This document shows positions 24,328 through 36,177 of a stretch of DNA of 44,997 nt, one piece after another. Location: positions 1 to 44,997 of the forward strand of contig ADNK01000492.1 of assembly GCA_000320545.1 (NCBI GenBank), read 5' to 3'. The notes under the pieces were generated by a model that was not told where the DNA came from, did not search any database, and worked only from the letters and a program-made list of their open reading frames with translations. Position 1 is the stretch's first letter. Each line of letters starts with the position of its first letter. A program made the position numbers and the translations under genes. The stretch comes from Bigelowiella natans CCMP2755. Lineage: Eukaryota; Cercozoa; Chlorarachniophyceae.

Positions 24328-24986
24328 TGATGATGTGGTATCTTCTCCGCTGAGTATATATATATCATTTTTTTATTACTTCCAGAGGATTTCTGGTCGG
24401 TTCCAAGCAGTCCAATTGACTGACAGAGAGTCGGAGGCGTACACGTACTGAGAGAGGAGGATCGGGCCATCTGCATTGTGGTGGAAGATACATAGTTTAC
24501 ACGCCATGACTGAGGAAGACTACTCTCGACTGGCGAAATTGAGTTTCTAAAAGAATGATTCGGTGAGAGGTCGATTTCTGCTCTGCGGCCGTGCTATTTG
24601 GAAGCGTGAAGCGAGTCTTTCTGTGTTAAGATACGGTACTGCTAATTATTCCGTCTGTGTTATCAATTACTATTTGTCTTGAGGTTGTAGTTGTAGAGGT
24701 GCTCTTCCGCACTTTCATCCATCTAACGAAGAAGAATGGAAGCTTAACGAAGGAAAGAAACAAGACATCATACATGCGCGGGAGGGGATTATATTGGTTC
24801 GCACGTACACAGATTATGAAGGATATTGTAGGATAACAACAAAGGACAAGGTACAACCGCAATGAAACGGTTGTCGGTTCTGGCGCAGCTGCCACTCTGA
24901 GGATGCGAGGTTCGAAATGGGTTTCTGGTCGATAGCAGTAGTTAGCGGGGCTTCTTAGATTACTTCACAACATCATACTTTTTAAA

Positions 24987-25021
<35 letters not shown>

Positions 25022-25025
25022 CCCT

Positions 25026-25069
<44 letters not shown>

Positions 25070-25962
25070 GTGTGTGTGTGTGTGTGTGTGTGTTTGAGAG
25101 GAAGAGAAAGAGAGGGAGAGAGAAAGCGTGTGCTTTTTAATAGAGACAGGATGAACAAAGGATGGATATCAAGAGAAACTCCTACTTTTGGTCCCCGTTT
25201 GCATTCGAAACAGTGAAAGCAGCTCCCTATTGTCATCAGCAAACATAAAACGAAGGAGATAAGTTAGAAAGTTTAAGAAGTTGGGGTACAGTAGACCATA
25301 GTACAAAGCAAGATACAGCTCTCTGGAACAGGCTTTATCACCATCATCGCCATTATCAATCAATCATAGCTATCGATGAAATCATTCGTTACGACAAGAT
25401 AACACCGTCAAGTTGAGGCCCGCTGGATAATCGCTGAAAGAAGCTCTGACGCCATCTGAGAAAGTATCATGAGAATTGATGAGAAGAGCGGTGATAATAA
25501 CGACACAGTGGTGATGATGATAGTGAGATAATAGAAGCGATAAATCTAGGACAGCAAGTATTATGCACACGCTTGTTCAGCAGTACCGTTTTTGCTGTAG
25601 CTTCCTGTACACGGTAGCCCTTCTCCTCCAGTAAATTGAAGGTACGGACCTTTGATATGGTGTTAGCAATTTGGAGAAAATGTATAAAAAAAGAGGCAGG
25701 ATTTACATTACAATTTATAATCTAAGAGAGGGATGAATGTATTCGCACAGTGCACTATTAAGGAGAGGACGATTAGTTGTGTGCATTACGTCCAATTGCA
25801 GGGTCACGTGAGTAATACCATCGTTCTCCAGTTCCTGAATAGTGGAGGAGATGTGTTTTGCGCGTCAGTGTGTGTGTGTGTGTGCTGGTGGACTGTGTGG
25901 AGACCAAATGTATCGAGCTAACTTTCTAAAAACATCCAGATTCATGTAATAATGAAAAGGGG

Positions 25963-26006
<44 letters not shown>

Positions 26007-27700
26007 CAGGCGGGGGGGGGGGCGGGGGGAGATTGGGATAGGTATACCAGCAGTAATAGTTTGATATGAGCCGCTTGAGGGTGGAGTTGACTTAAACCAA
26101 GTCACAGGGCAAGGAAGATTCTCGTTGAAGAAAAAATTGCCGGTTTCTGGGTTTGTTCCACATGACTACGATATATTTGATTTTTTTTGTTTCATATGCT
26201 GCCCAGTTATTTGCATTCTTGCCTACCCCTACTACACGCACGACTACAACACAAATTCTACCATATGTAAGTATGACTACTAGCTGCACGAACTGAGCGA
26301 ATTCGGGGCAAATATCGGACATAAAAATTGAATGATTATGGCTTCTTACCTTAAAGCCACTCTTCTGTTTCAAAGGCCTGGAAGAAAAGGAGAGGGATAG
26401 GCTCTCATTTAAATCGCAATTAGCATTTTTTAAGTGTGGAAGAGTCATGCATTGCATACTCCCTCTCTCTCAGATTCTATTCTCCACATACATACCTGTC
26501 AATCGCATTCGTCCCGCCACGTGTAATGCAGAGAGCGCTATTCTGTTAGATGCACGATTCACTACGGTTAATACACGTCTAGAGCATTGTTATTCTTTAT
26601 CGTCAGCTGTGTTGTGCTACTACCTCCCAGTACATCAGGCCAATTTCGGAGATTGTATTGAAGACCTCGCTGAGAAGATGGAGTGACAAACCGGTGGTTA
26701 AACAGAGCTAAATAACTTCTATCGTCTACCCACCCCCTCTTCTTTCTCTCTCTTATAGTCGGTTTCTTTGGGTGGGGCTATCAGAGTGGGTAATTTTGTA
26801 ATTTTATTCCTATTGTTGCTTACGTTCCTTCGCGCGCGGGCACGGGGGCATCACAGTAGTAATTAGTTGTGTTGGTGTCCCCTTCACAGAACACTTGCTA
26901 GAAATCAAACAAACACGGGATACATCCATCGTTAAGAAGAACTTGCATGAACAAAAATACTTTCTTTTAGGTATTCTAATCACAAACCTGATAATCAATG
27001 ACGCCCATACCAACTCTCTCGGTCCCTCTATATTGCAAAAGAAGGAAAAAATACATTAAACTCCAGAATTATTGACCAAGTATATCACATATAAGCACGA
27101 ACTCACGCACGTTGGGCAGCCGGTGGTTGTGCTCTCCCAGCTTACGTTCACGATAGGAGTGGTCCGCTACACGGTTAAAAATATCAACGAGTTGATGTAT
27201 GTGAGGAATAATCTTAAGTGATTTCAGAAACTTCAAAAAGAAAAAGGAGGATGTAACTTTAATGTTTACCCAATTATTAAGCACAGATGAGTATTCGTCT
27301 GCGTTCTTCTTCCATTTCCTAAATATGGGCAAGGAATGGCATCCCAGTCAAATATGAATTCGACGATTCGTACACAATAAAGTTTTCGTACTGGTTCGGT
27401 GCTTAAAAGTTATGTATTTTTCTGAAATAGTTAACATACGCGTATGCGACGATAGATAGGACGATAGATACGATTGAGAAAACGATCGTAATCACCTGAC
27501 AACAAGACAATCGTAAATGATAGAAAAACAACCGAATGATCAAGAAACATGTTGCTGAGTCTTTACCCTGAAACTTAAGGGGATGTTTATAATTCTGGTC
27601 ATTTCGCACATACCAAAAAAATGAGCGGTACAATTCTCTTCATTGTTGTTCGTAGTCACCGCAAAAAGCCTACGACAAGATTCAGAATCACTCGTAAGTC
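23779..27700 (-). CDS. Unrecognised multi-exon membrane protein with a C-terminal transmembrane segment
   Basis: Read right to left, exons include one near 27610-27670 (VTTNNNEENCTAHFFG), 27111-27234 (FLKSLKIIPHIHQLVDIF), then RTERVGMGVIDYQ near 27000, VFCEGDTNTTNYYCDAPVPA near 26880, and TEVFNTISEIGLMYWE near 26660. Further on come KIKYIVVMWNKPRNRQFF near 26130, 25587-25649 (VRTFNLLEEKGYRVQEA), an exon near 24700 (SAEEHLYNYNLKTN), GPILLSQYVYASDSLSVNW near 24430, and EDCDVTREQVNNVEHVID near 24200. The last exon starts near 23980, with a hydrophobic helix TLAVMIITLFAGCFDICFG. Sequons (NCT, NTT, NWT) suggest the long N-terminal part faces the lumen or outside. Several junctions keep phase, so the gene is real, but the start and some exons are missing. 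I could not place the family. Confidence 0.6.
24291..24323. repeat. (TA)n microsatellite
   Basis: A TA tract in an intron of the minus-strand membrane-protein gene. Confidence 0.95.
24989..25093. repeat. Compound (TA)n(TC)n(TG)n microsatellite
   Basis: Three adjoining dinucleotide tracts in an intron of the minus-strand membrane-protein gene. Confidence 0.95.
25968..26031. repeat. (GA)n tract followed by a G-rich run
   Basis: A GA microsatellite (to about 26004), then G-runs (26007-26031) that could form a G-quadruplex on the plus strand. It is intronic in the minus-strand gene, where it reads C/T-rich. Confidence 0.85.
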
Positions 27701-27739
27701 TAACCAACTGAATGAATGAACCATGAATGTGGTGCGAGT

Positions 27740-28103
27740 TTCATGTATGAATCTCCAAGTTACAAAGGGCTAGATCTATGGCAAAAATACCTGCAAGGGG
27801 TGGGGACGGACAATGATGAATAATCCAGTCGTTATCTCACGAGATTTATAATATCTCCGTAATTGGTCGTTACAATCTCCCGAGCGGTTTTTACTCGAAA
27901 AAACAGTTCTGAAGTTTTCCGTCATAAATCGTTGTCGTCCATCAACAATAGCCGCCGCTACTGATATTTATTGCGATACGAGTACACATGATCACATGAT
28001 GCATACGGCAGAATTATGCTAAAAATAGTTTTTATTTCCCAAAATACATTTAGCCAAAATAATAAGTCGGCAGTGGTTCTTTGGTATTGCCTCAAAACTT
28101 GCA
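27740..28103. promoter_or_regulatory. Divergent intergenic region, membrane protein / secreted protein
   Basis: About 0.35 kb between the 5' part of the minus-strand membrane-protein gene and the ATG at 28104. AT-rich, without microsatellites. It should hold both promoters and the unfound first exon of the minus gene. No specific motif recognised. Confidence 0.45.
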
Positions 28104-29097
28104 ATGGTGTCCGTGCTGTTGCTTTATATTATTGCAACATCGTTTGCAACAGCGTCTGTCGGTGCTTCGCGGCCCTTCATTCGACCTGGAGATGAGCCAC
28201 CTCTCATCACTGCGCGAGGAGGGAAATGTTCAGGCGATTTCGTGATGGTGCAAACATTCAACCCAACAGTTCATGCTCGAGCAAGGATTCAGAGAATCAT
28301 CGATGAAAGTCCCAAGCAGAAAGTCATACTTACACAATATGCTGCTTCATATTTGTCGTGATATGCATGATTATATCTGATAGGTATTTATCGCAATCCA
28401 CACGAACTCAGAAGCTGACATAATCGCCGAGATGCAGAGCTTTCCAAAATCGGAGAAACCTCTTCCCACGGTAGTCCAGAATGCAATGAAAGAGAGGTTC
28501 GGCGCAGTAAGCGAGCTTACGAATGAAACAATGATGACCCTTGCAACAACGTTAATGAGGACCTCGCAGAAGGAGCTAGAGAAGGAAATGCCTGATGCAG
28601 TACTTCGATACTCTGACGTGAACATCCTGGAGATGTACCCGTATATAAACAGCATCCGTACTCACGGCGGAATAGGTCACCATCATACTGTAGGATTTGA
28701 GTTTCGCGATCAGGCAATTCAAGCAGCCCTTCGAGACTATTTTTACCGGACGGGGGAGCGCAAATGGAACTTTTGCCATCTTTGGGTTTTAAATGATAAC
28801 CTTGAATTCTCTGGAAAGTGGGGCACGTTTTTTGAAAAGTACCGAGAAAACAACGCCGATTTGTTGTCTTCTAATCGAAGAAATGTTAGTATTGATGAGC
28901 ATAAATTTGGAACGCATAGCTCCTCTGCCTTCCGTGCAATGATGAAGGAGGGCTTGATTTACGAGCATGATCAACAGATAGTGAGGTACAGCCCAAGATT
29001 CTTGGAGGCAATACATGAACAATCGAACTCGAAGAAAGTCTATGCGTTCAGTGCATATGGAACACCATCACTTGCTGAGATGTTAGGACTTCGGTAA
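28104..29097 (+). CDS. Secreted protein resembling protist glycosyltransferases
   Basis: Two exons, 28104-28322 and 28384-29097, join through a 61-base intron to a product of about 310 residues. Residues 1-20 (MVSVLLLYIIATSFATASVG) form a clear signal peptide. The segment CHLWVLNDNLEFSGKWGTFF, followed by NADLLSSN, resembles the 'WxxExDvxFsGxWgxfF ... aDLL' signature I associate with a glycosyltransferase-like family in algae and fungi. The acidic ExD of that signature is replaced here by NDN, so activity may be altered or absent. Upstream, THGGIGHHHTVGFEF is His-rich. A secretory-pathway or wall-polysaccharide role is inference. It is a complete gene with an intron-poor main exon, unlike its neighbours. 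Confidence 0.7.
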
Positions 29098-29996
29098 TCT
29101 TCGTCCGTTTTTACGATATTTGTTGCTGTGTCGAAATATGAGAGGCAGGCCGCAGTTATTCATTTTATGTATCCATTTTTTATCTAATATCTACTACGAT
29201 ATATTCTTCTTTTAAAGTTGATAAGCCTCTTCGGAATAGGGTTTTAAATATTCCAATCAAACACAGTGTAGTATTGCTGCTACTCCGACTTTGCACACAT
29301 TTTTTGTTAACTTTATTTCTTCAGGTATGGGTCTTTGAGCTTGAAAGGAGTTAAAGAGAGAGGATCCTGGAATTAGGTTTTAAGCAGCGGACACTACATT
29401 GTGGGGTCTGCACAGCTTGTTAGGAATATTCTAGCTTATCGTTATTCTTGCGAATGTTTTATGTTACAAATAAGACTAGAAGGCACAAGGGTAGCCAGTT
29501 TTCTATGGCTACATAATTGTGTGATACCAAATTTAAATCAGTGGCCCAACAATTTATTCTGCTGGCGTTAGAGATGCAGGGCTATGTAGACGCTGCAACT
29601 AGTCTATGCCTAGACATATATGTACAATGTGAAAGCTTGTGATTGATTAAAATCCATGGATACACTGCTAGATTGGAGCATACAAGATTACAAAATTTAC
29701 GAGGTTTTAAACGTGCGCATTTAGGCATTGACCGTGCATGCATTGCACCAGCGACATCCAAACAACACTAGAACAGATCAATGAAATTCAATTTGAGAGT
29801 ACACGAGACATATCTAGATGTGTTATAAAGACATTCTAGGCATTGCTAGATTGCATGCATGATGTCAAAGCTAAGTAAACTTCCAACGACTTTGTTATAT
29901 GATGTGTGTCCATGCTAGCATGCGGTGCCCTTCTCTAATGTTGCTGCGGAGTCTATATCTAGCGAGACAGTCATCTAGATGTCTACAAAATGTGAG
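29098..29996. other. Convergent 3'-3' intergenic spacer 3
   Basis: About 0.9 kb between the glycosyltransferase-like gene and JMJD6 stop codons, with no open frame of interest and no long microsatellite. It contains CATGCTAGCATG (29911-29922) and several TGCATGCA-type palindromes (29730, 29852). The word CTAAGTAAAC (29871-29880) recurs as its reverse complement in spacer 4 (37215-37224). Confidence 0.7.
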
Positions 29997-32172
29997 CTAA
30001 AGTAGATCAAAGCCTGATGAGCATGACCCAGAAGATGCTACACTACTATTGTCACACCTAACAACCTCATTTCTGTTCGTGCTGACATTATCTTTTTGCT
30101 TCCAATCGGGATGCATGGCGATATTCTCACCATGCACTACCTTGTCGTCGTTCTCATATTTCAAATTGTGTTCAAGATTGACGTCACTACTATTGTATTT
30201 GTCCTTCCTATCAAGCTGTTCATTCTCATTATAATCACCATCATCATTATCATTTTTATCATCATTATTAATCCAGGTTTTAAGAACTTTGCTCTCACTA
30301 TGGAGAAGATTTGGGAGCAATCTTGCTCTTTGAGCCAAATCTTTGCGTTGTTCGCAAAGCTTTCGATAGAATATCCTACAGAACTCTGGTTCCTTGCGCA
30401 GCGCGGTGAGGAAAATGGTGTCGAAATTCCATTCGGCTGCGAAGTTCTCCGTAATAGCGACAGTATCAGTCAAGTTAAGCACAACATGGTATCTACCAGC
30501 AGGTATATACACCGTCTCGCCTACACGTCAACGACAAAAATAAATCACAAATTACAATGGTGGAAGGGTTCATATCTACCCTGCTGCGCAATATTTATGT
30601 GCTATTTTTTTATTAACTCTCTTAATACAGCGGGAAAAGAATTGCTACCTTGTTTTTGAACTATGAACACTGGTTTTCGATGTTGCGGATATCTTCTAGC
30701 GGCTCTCATTCCAATGTTGCTAAACCATTTGTTCGCCCACATATCCGTCTCCTTCGACAGGTTGTAATCATTTTCGTTTCCAGTCCCACCTTGCGCACCT
30801 CTTTCTGCATCCATTTCACTTGAGCAGAACTGGCCTGTCCGAAGTATTGTTAGGACGTGTACTTACATTAGGACGTGTAATTCAAAATAGTAAGTAACAG
30901 GAGACGCTGCTATTTATGGGGCTTCGCATAGCAAAACGTAAATTGTCTTCATAGAAATTTCTAAAATTCTGTTAGTTATCATATTCTTTTTGGACACCAG
31001 CCTCACCACATGAGTCTGCTAACGTCGGTTCTGCCGTCACCCCTTTCGGTAGCACTGCCCACAGTTTTATCCCAGCCAGTAGGGTGTTCCATGCGCTTGT
31101 TCCTAGAGACCAGAAGGACAGATAAGGGCGAAAGAAACAATAACTAAGAGAGCTGAGGCAGAGATGATGCATATACTACAAAGGTACTACACAACTAGAT
31201 ATTGAAAAGGAGAAGTGTAGTATAATCGCCTCTGAACAAGCGCAATCTTAAAAGAATCATTTTACCGAGAGGATCAACGTGCAACTCTGTGCCGCTGTTC
31301 TTCGGAGCTACAATAAGCCATCGCCACGGGGGTCTCAGATCTCCTGTGATCTCAAACAGGCTATCGCCTGCAAAGTATTTGATTGGAGGGTAGCTTGACA
31401 ATCGCTTTTTGTCGTAAGGGTATTTGCAGCTTGATTTTTCCTCGAAGTCGCAGTCGAAAATCATGAGTGGGTCATCGTCGTCATTGGACTCCATGTATGA
31501 CACAAAGTCTGGGAACCTATTGCAATAAATATGTTAGATGTTTAACGTCATTCTATGCAGGAGAGGAACAACTATACTCTTTATACTTAGAGTGCTGCCC
31601 CTCGTACCCTGCCGCCCTGCCTCCTTGAAGCCAGGAAAATTAGTGGTAAAATGGCGCTATTCAGGGAGAAGTCAGACTTTAGATTGGCAGTATGATGATC
31701 ATCCAGATAAAACTTTTCGTCCTTGAACTCTTCCAACATGGACGAAATTTGATACCTAAAAAGCAGAAAACGATCACTAAGAACTGTGTCGAAATTAACT
31801 AATAATTTACCTCTTTGAATCTAAATTCTTGTGAGCGTCCACCAAAACTGCAACCTCCTTCATGTATTCCGTTCTAAACTTTTCTACACTCAACGACTTA
31901 AGTCTCGTCACGTTGTCCTCTTTGAGTCCTTTTTTAGTTGTGAAAAGCAGCAACGTTCGGCCATTGATGTGTTACGTGTAAACTGCATTGGCTAATTTAC
32001 CGAAATCGAGAAGGTTCTGAAGATTGACTTTCTTGGCCATTTCCTCTTTGTTCCATCGGGAAAGGGACCAGTCAGGTCTCGCTATTCGCTTGGCTTCGTC
32101 TACATTTTCTTTCCAAGTTGGACACTTGTCACTGCCCCATTCACCATCTTCTCCTCTGCTGGCGTCGCCCAT
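29997..32172 (-). CDS. JMJD6: JMJD6-type JmjC oxygenase (arginine demethylase / lysyl hydroxylase family)
   Basis: An Fe(II)/2-oxoglutarate oxygenase, nuclear in animals, that hydroxylates lysines of splicing factors. Exons: 32001-32172, about 31811-31955, about 31650-31755, 31266-31516, 30998-31102, 30649-about 30829, 29997-30520. Matches to the family follow in order. The N-terminus DEAKRIARPDWSLSRWNKE is a JMJD6 hallmark. Next come LKSLSVEKFRTEYMKEVAV, VSYMESNDDDDPLMIFD, and RPPWRWLIVAPKNSGTELHV, giving the HxD iron ligands (HVD). GTSAWNTLLAGIKLWAVLPKG and EIADMWANKWF-like helices lead to GETVYIPAGRYHVVLNL with the distal His. The C-terminal exon ends in an Asp/Asn-rich tail, in place of the poly-Ser tail of animal JMJD6. 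The catalytic triad is intact. Confidence 0.93.
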
Positions 32173-32266
32173 CCCAGATGGGATTTACATGATAATTATG
32201 CGACAACGAATATTTGATGTCGTATTACTAGAATACCATGGAATATCATCGGACATCTGTCTCCGG

Positions 32267-32632
32267 TTAAGAAGGGATGTTTACCTGAAAACAGCCAGAC
32301 CACACACCACCCATGCCGTTGGAATTTTTTTCTCTCCTTTCATTGTTTTTTGGTGAAGCTACCTCCAATCCAAACCAGGTTTGTCGTAGGATGTATTTCT
32401 TGCATATTCTTGAAAGACTAAGGGAATTCCCTGCTACACATAGCGGTAAACTGAGGTCGTAGCTAGAAAACCTTAATGCTTTCGATGAGAAAAGGATCCG
32501 CTCACGTCTGACTTGTGCAATCACGATGTTGCCGTTTTGGTCATAAATGGTTTGGAATTTGGATAAGCGACTTGTGCCAATTGAAAGACACAGAAGAGAA
32601 ATTGCCTGCTCTTCATTCTTGAAAAGGCAACT
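32267..32632 (-). CDS. Small LURP1/scramblase-like domain protein (partial, tentative)
   Basis: An open exon on the minus strand with an acceptor at 32633 (TTTTATAG) and a stop at 32267-32269. The repeated-strand pattern includes FQTIYDQNGNIVIAQVRRER, then SSYDLSLPLCVAGNSLSLSR. It recalls the 'D..Gn.l..vrrk' strands of LURP1-related or phospholipid-scramblase barrels, but the match is weak. The 5' exon with the start codon was not found; an ATG at about 32721 opens a frame that does not connect. The 3' end lies about 95 bases before the JMJD6 start on the same strand, so it could alternatively be an upstream exon or uORF of the JMJD6 transcript. Confidence 0.4.
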   Translation of the reverse strand, partial: SCLFKNEEQAISLLCLSIGTSRLSKFQTIYDQNGNIVIAQVRRERILFSSKALRFSSYDLSLPLCVAGNSLSLSRICKKYILRQTWFGLEVASPKNNERREKNSNGMGGVWSGCFQVNIPS

Positions 32633-32881
32633 CTATAAAAAAGCCTCGCGGATGGTGACCAAGCTTTGGTGGTCTCTCCGCCTCCACAGTGCCCCTTCCT
32701 TCAGGTGAAATTTGACGCATCTGCAACAAAGTCTAAAATAATGGGCGAATACGTGATGGCCCTCTAATCTACCAGTTACCCATTCTCAAATTCCACTCAG
32801 CCTTCCACCTTTTTCCCCATAATTTCGCTACAAACTTACCGAGCCCAGATCATCAACTTTCTTTATTACTTGAGAGCATAA

Positions 32882-33951
32882 CTGCGTGAATGTAACTGGT
32901 ATAGTCTAAATCTATTGGAAAATATTATCCCTAATTCTGTATTTAGGAAGGTAAGGGGGTTCGCAACGGATAGGCTCAGGACCATAGCCTTTAGGAAAAA
33001 GACTACTGGCGTTCTATCACCAGGATTAGCACAAAGATTTGGTGGATGGAATGGTTGGTTGTTTCACGCATCATCAACCATTGCTTCACCGCCTCAACGA
33101 AGAAACTACTCCTCTCCAACCCAACGTCGCGAACTCCTCACCATAGAAAAGGATGCAGACAACAATCCTTACAATGCTGGGAAGCAACGGAAGTATTATG
33201 AGGCACTACTCAGGACCACAGGTGGAGCCCGAAAGGTTGTTTCGCGTTTCGATACTAATCGTTACGCGGTCGATGAGGATGTTTACAAGCTTTACATCAA
33301 AGCATGTGTAGAGGCAGGAATGACTCATAAGCTCGATAATCTTGATTTCTCGCAAATGGGATCCGATGGTACCTCTCGGCGCAGGATGAGTGACAGCATG
33401 GGTTCCCAGTATGATCCCTATACGCCGATGAGTGCTGGGGCTGGAGGTGGTAGCAGATACTTTGAGAGCGGCAACCCCTACCAGATGCCTGGTCCACAAA
33501 GTTCACAGCCATCGATGATGCCTTATGGCACTTACGACGCCCCCATGTATGTGCAAATGAAGCCTGAAAGCTTCCGGGATCGTGTGTTTGGAAGCCTGAT
33601 CTCCGCTATAGGCTTGGTCCTCGTCTTTGGTGTCGCTGCGTTCGCGGGAGGGTATTTCGTTTCGGACCGCCTTCCGGGAGTTGGTCGTCGTGGCAACCAG
33701 AACGAGGTGCTGCGAGAGTCCATGTGCATGTTGTCAGTGGTTCGTTTTATGCTAATTTTTGGTGAGAGTTTCCTTTCCATAGATCTTTCACGGTCGAAAC
33801 CCAAAAATAAATATTGGCGTGATGGTTCGAGTAGGTATCGCCGATCAATGTGTCCAAAATCAATTTCGATGATGTAAAAGGATGTAAAGAAGCGAAGATG
33901 GAGCTCCAGGAGATCGTCCAGTAATTTTCTATGATGGATATAGGAGAGAAA

Positions 33952-33992
<41 letters not shown>

Positions 33993-36143
33993 TACACATT
34001 AGTGAATGTGAAGTTTTCTTGTCCCATTCTTCTCCACCATCCGAATTCACACCAAATATTGTTAGATTTCTGCGGGAGCCGGAGAAATTTACTCGGCTAG
34101 GAGGTGAGTTGCCGCGCGGTGTGCTGCTAATGGGTCCACCAGGGACTGGAAAGACATTATTGGCAAAGGCGGTGGCAGGAGAGGCAGGCGTGCCTTTCTT
34201 CTCGGCATCAGGCTCGGAGTTTGAGGAGATGTATGTGGGCGTGGGAGCTAGGAGAGTACGAGACCTATTTGCCGCCGCAAAGGAACGTGCGCCTTGTCTG
34301 ATCTTCATCGATGAGATCGATGCCATCGGAGGGAGCCGTAAGGCCAAAGAACAGCAATCAATGCGCTTGACCCTTAACCAGCTTTTAGTGGAGCTGGACG
34401 GTTTCAATACCAACTCCGGAGTCATTGTTCTCGCCGCAACCAACTTCCCTGAATTATTGGATAAGGCACTGGTGCGCGCAGGGCGGTTTGACCGTCATAT
34501 CACCGTGCCGCTGCCGGATATTCGAGGCCGGACTGAGATCCTGGACATGTACACGAAGAAACTGCCGCTCGCGACAGATGTTGACTGCAAGGTAATTAGG
34601 GTGTATACCCGCTAGAGAACAAGCGAGTTGCTGCCTCTTAGCAGAATTTTCTTTCTTTCTTTCTCCCCCTCCCATTTGAGATCTGTGCTTCTGTGTAGTA
34701 TATTCTTTGGGTGGATATTCATTGCGGTCATGGTGTTGTCATCGTGGTGTCGTATTATCATCATCTCATGCTTGTTCCCTCTCTGCTCAAATTGGACATT
34801 CTAACTGCATTGTTCATCATCATCATTATCATCATCAGACCTTGGCCAGGGGAACACCGGGATATTCAGGCGCTGATCTGTCAACCATGGTTAACGACGC
34901 CGCAATCCATGCTTCTATGCGAGGGTCAGTTAGTCAGTCAGTCAGTCCATCAGTAAGTAATTTAGTCAAGGAGCAAGTCAACCAATGCAATGCAACGATG
35001 AGCAGCGACCATTCAGTAGGAACTTAGAGGAAGGGGTGGGGGGTGGGGTGGGGCAATTCCCAAGGTTGGTTGGGAACAGGATTACTCAGAGCAGATTTTG
35101 TATGACAACGAGCTGCGTTGAGAGACATTGTTACTGTTATGTTGTTGCGTAGTTCGAATACGGTGAAGCAAGAGGACTTTGAGTATGCAAAGGACAAGAT
35201 GTTCATGGGGCCTGAGCGCAAATCGGCATTTCTCACACCGGAGTCAAGACGGCTGACAGCCTACCATGAAGGAGGTCACGCGATTGTCGCCATCAACACG
35301 GATGGCGCGCACCCGGTGCACAAAGCTACCATCATGCCCCGAGGCAACGCACTCGGTATGGTCTTTCAGCTCCCCAGCGGCGATCAGACGTCCGTGTCTA
35401 GGAAGCAGCTTGTCGCAGAGATGGATGTATGCATGGGGGGGCGTGCTGCTGAAGAAATGATATTTGGCAAGGACAACGTCACAACCGGTGCTTCCAGTGA
35501 CATGCGCAGGGCCACACAGATCGCGCGAGCGATGGTTCTAAAGTATGGAATGAGTGATAAGGTTGATTATCCCCGTCGTCGTCATCATGCTCTCTACCAT
35601 CTGCATTAGCACATGTAATTTCACACATCAGACTCATCATCCACTAATCAAACTGCTTCGACAACAGGTGGGACTGATCGATTTTGACGAATTGAACGAC
35701 AAGCATATGGCGGCATCCACACGGGCAGTGGTACGCTTACGTATTGTTCCGTGAACAATGTCCTCCAATGTGTTTCGTGTCTATGTGTATCATGATGTGC
35801 GTGCTTACGTTTGCCTCCTTTTCTTCATTAGATTGATGCAGAGATTAAATCGCTGCTAGATGCCTCGCATAACCGAGTTACGAGCATCTTACGGAGAGAG
35901 CGACCTCGGTAAGATAGAGACCAACTTCAGAAGCAGAAGCGTTCAATTTACGTGTGTTTATAACAATAAAACAATTCAAATTAGCAAAGGAAAAAGTCAC
36001 AAAAGCAAAGAAATGCACACATGTTCTCACACATTTCCTTTTATCAGTCTGGATCGGCTAGCCAACGCCTTGATGAAGTATGAGACGTTAACTGGTGACG
36101 ATATTCACAACGTCGTCGCCGGGAAAGACATCAGGAACAATAT

Positions 36144-36147
<4 letters not shown>
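32882..36147 (+). CDS. YME1L1: Mitochondrial i-AAA metalloprotease, YME1/FtsH family
   Basis: An inner-membrane ATP-dependent zinc protease for mitochondrial quality control. Exons: about 32882-33735, 33835-33920, 34066-34591, 34839-34924, 35153-35561, 35668-35730, 35832-35908, 36048-36147. A basic, Ser-rich presequence region ([21 protein letters not shown]) fits mitochondrial import. A single membrane helix ([20 protein letters not shown]) argues for i-AAA over m-AAA. Then come [20 protein letters not shown], Walker A GPPGTGKT, the pore loop MYVGVG, Walker B LIFIDEID, and the SRH ([11 protein letters not shown]). The zinc site is [11 protein letters not shown], with further motifs [12 protein letters not shown] and [15 protein letters not shown]. 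The tail ends at the TGA at 36145. No in-frame ATG precedes the presequence in the first exon, so the start codon lies in an upstream exon that I did not find. Confidence 0.95.
33956..33989. repeat. (GA)n microsatellite in a YME1L intron
   Basis: A GA run in the intron 33921-34065. Confidence 0.95.

Positions 36148-36177
<30 letters not shown>

Noticed and set aside
27403-27633. Hydrophobic frame (IVFSIVSIVLSIVAY), first read as a channel transmembrane segment with a polycystin-like S4 downstream
   Set aside because: Splice phase from the preceding exon selects another frame (DYDRFLNRIYRPIYRRIR), and the following exons do not match a channel.
33532-34443. Long minus-strand ORF of about 300 codons
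   Set aside because: It is the shadow of the i-AAA protease exons and a GA repeat. The plus strand carries all the conserved motifs.
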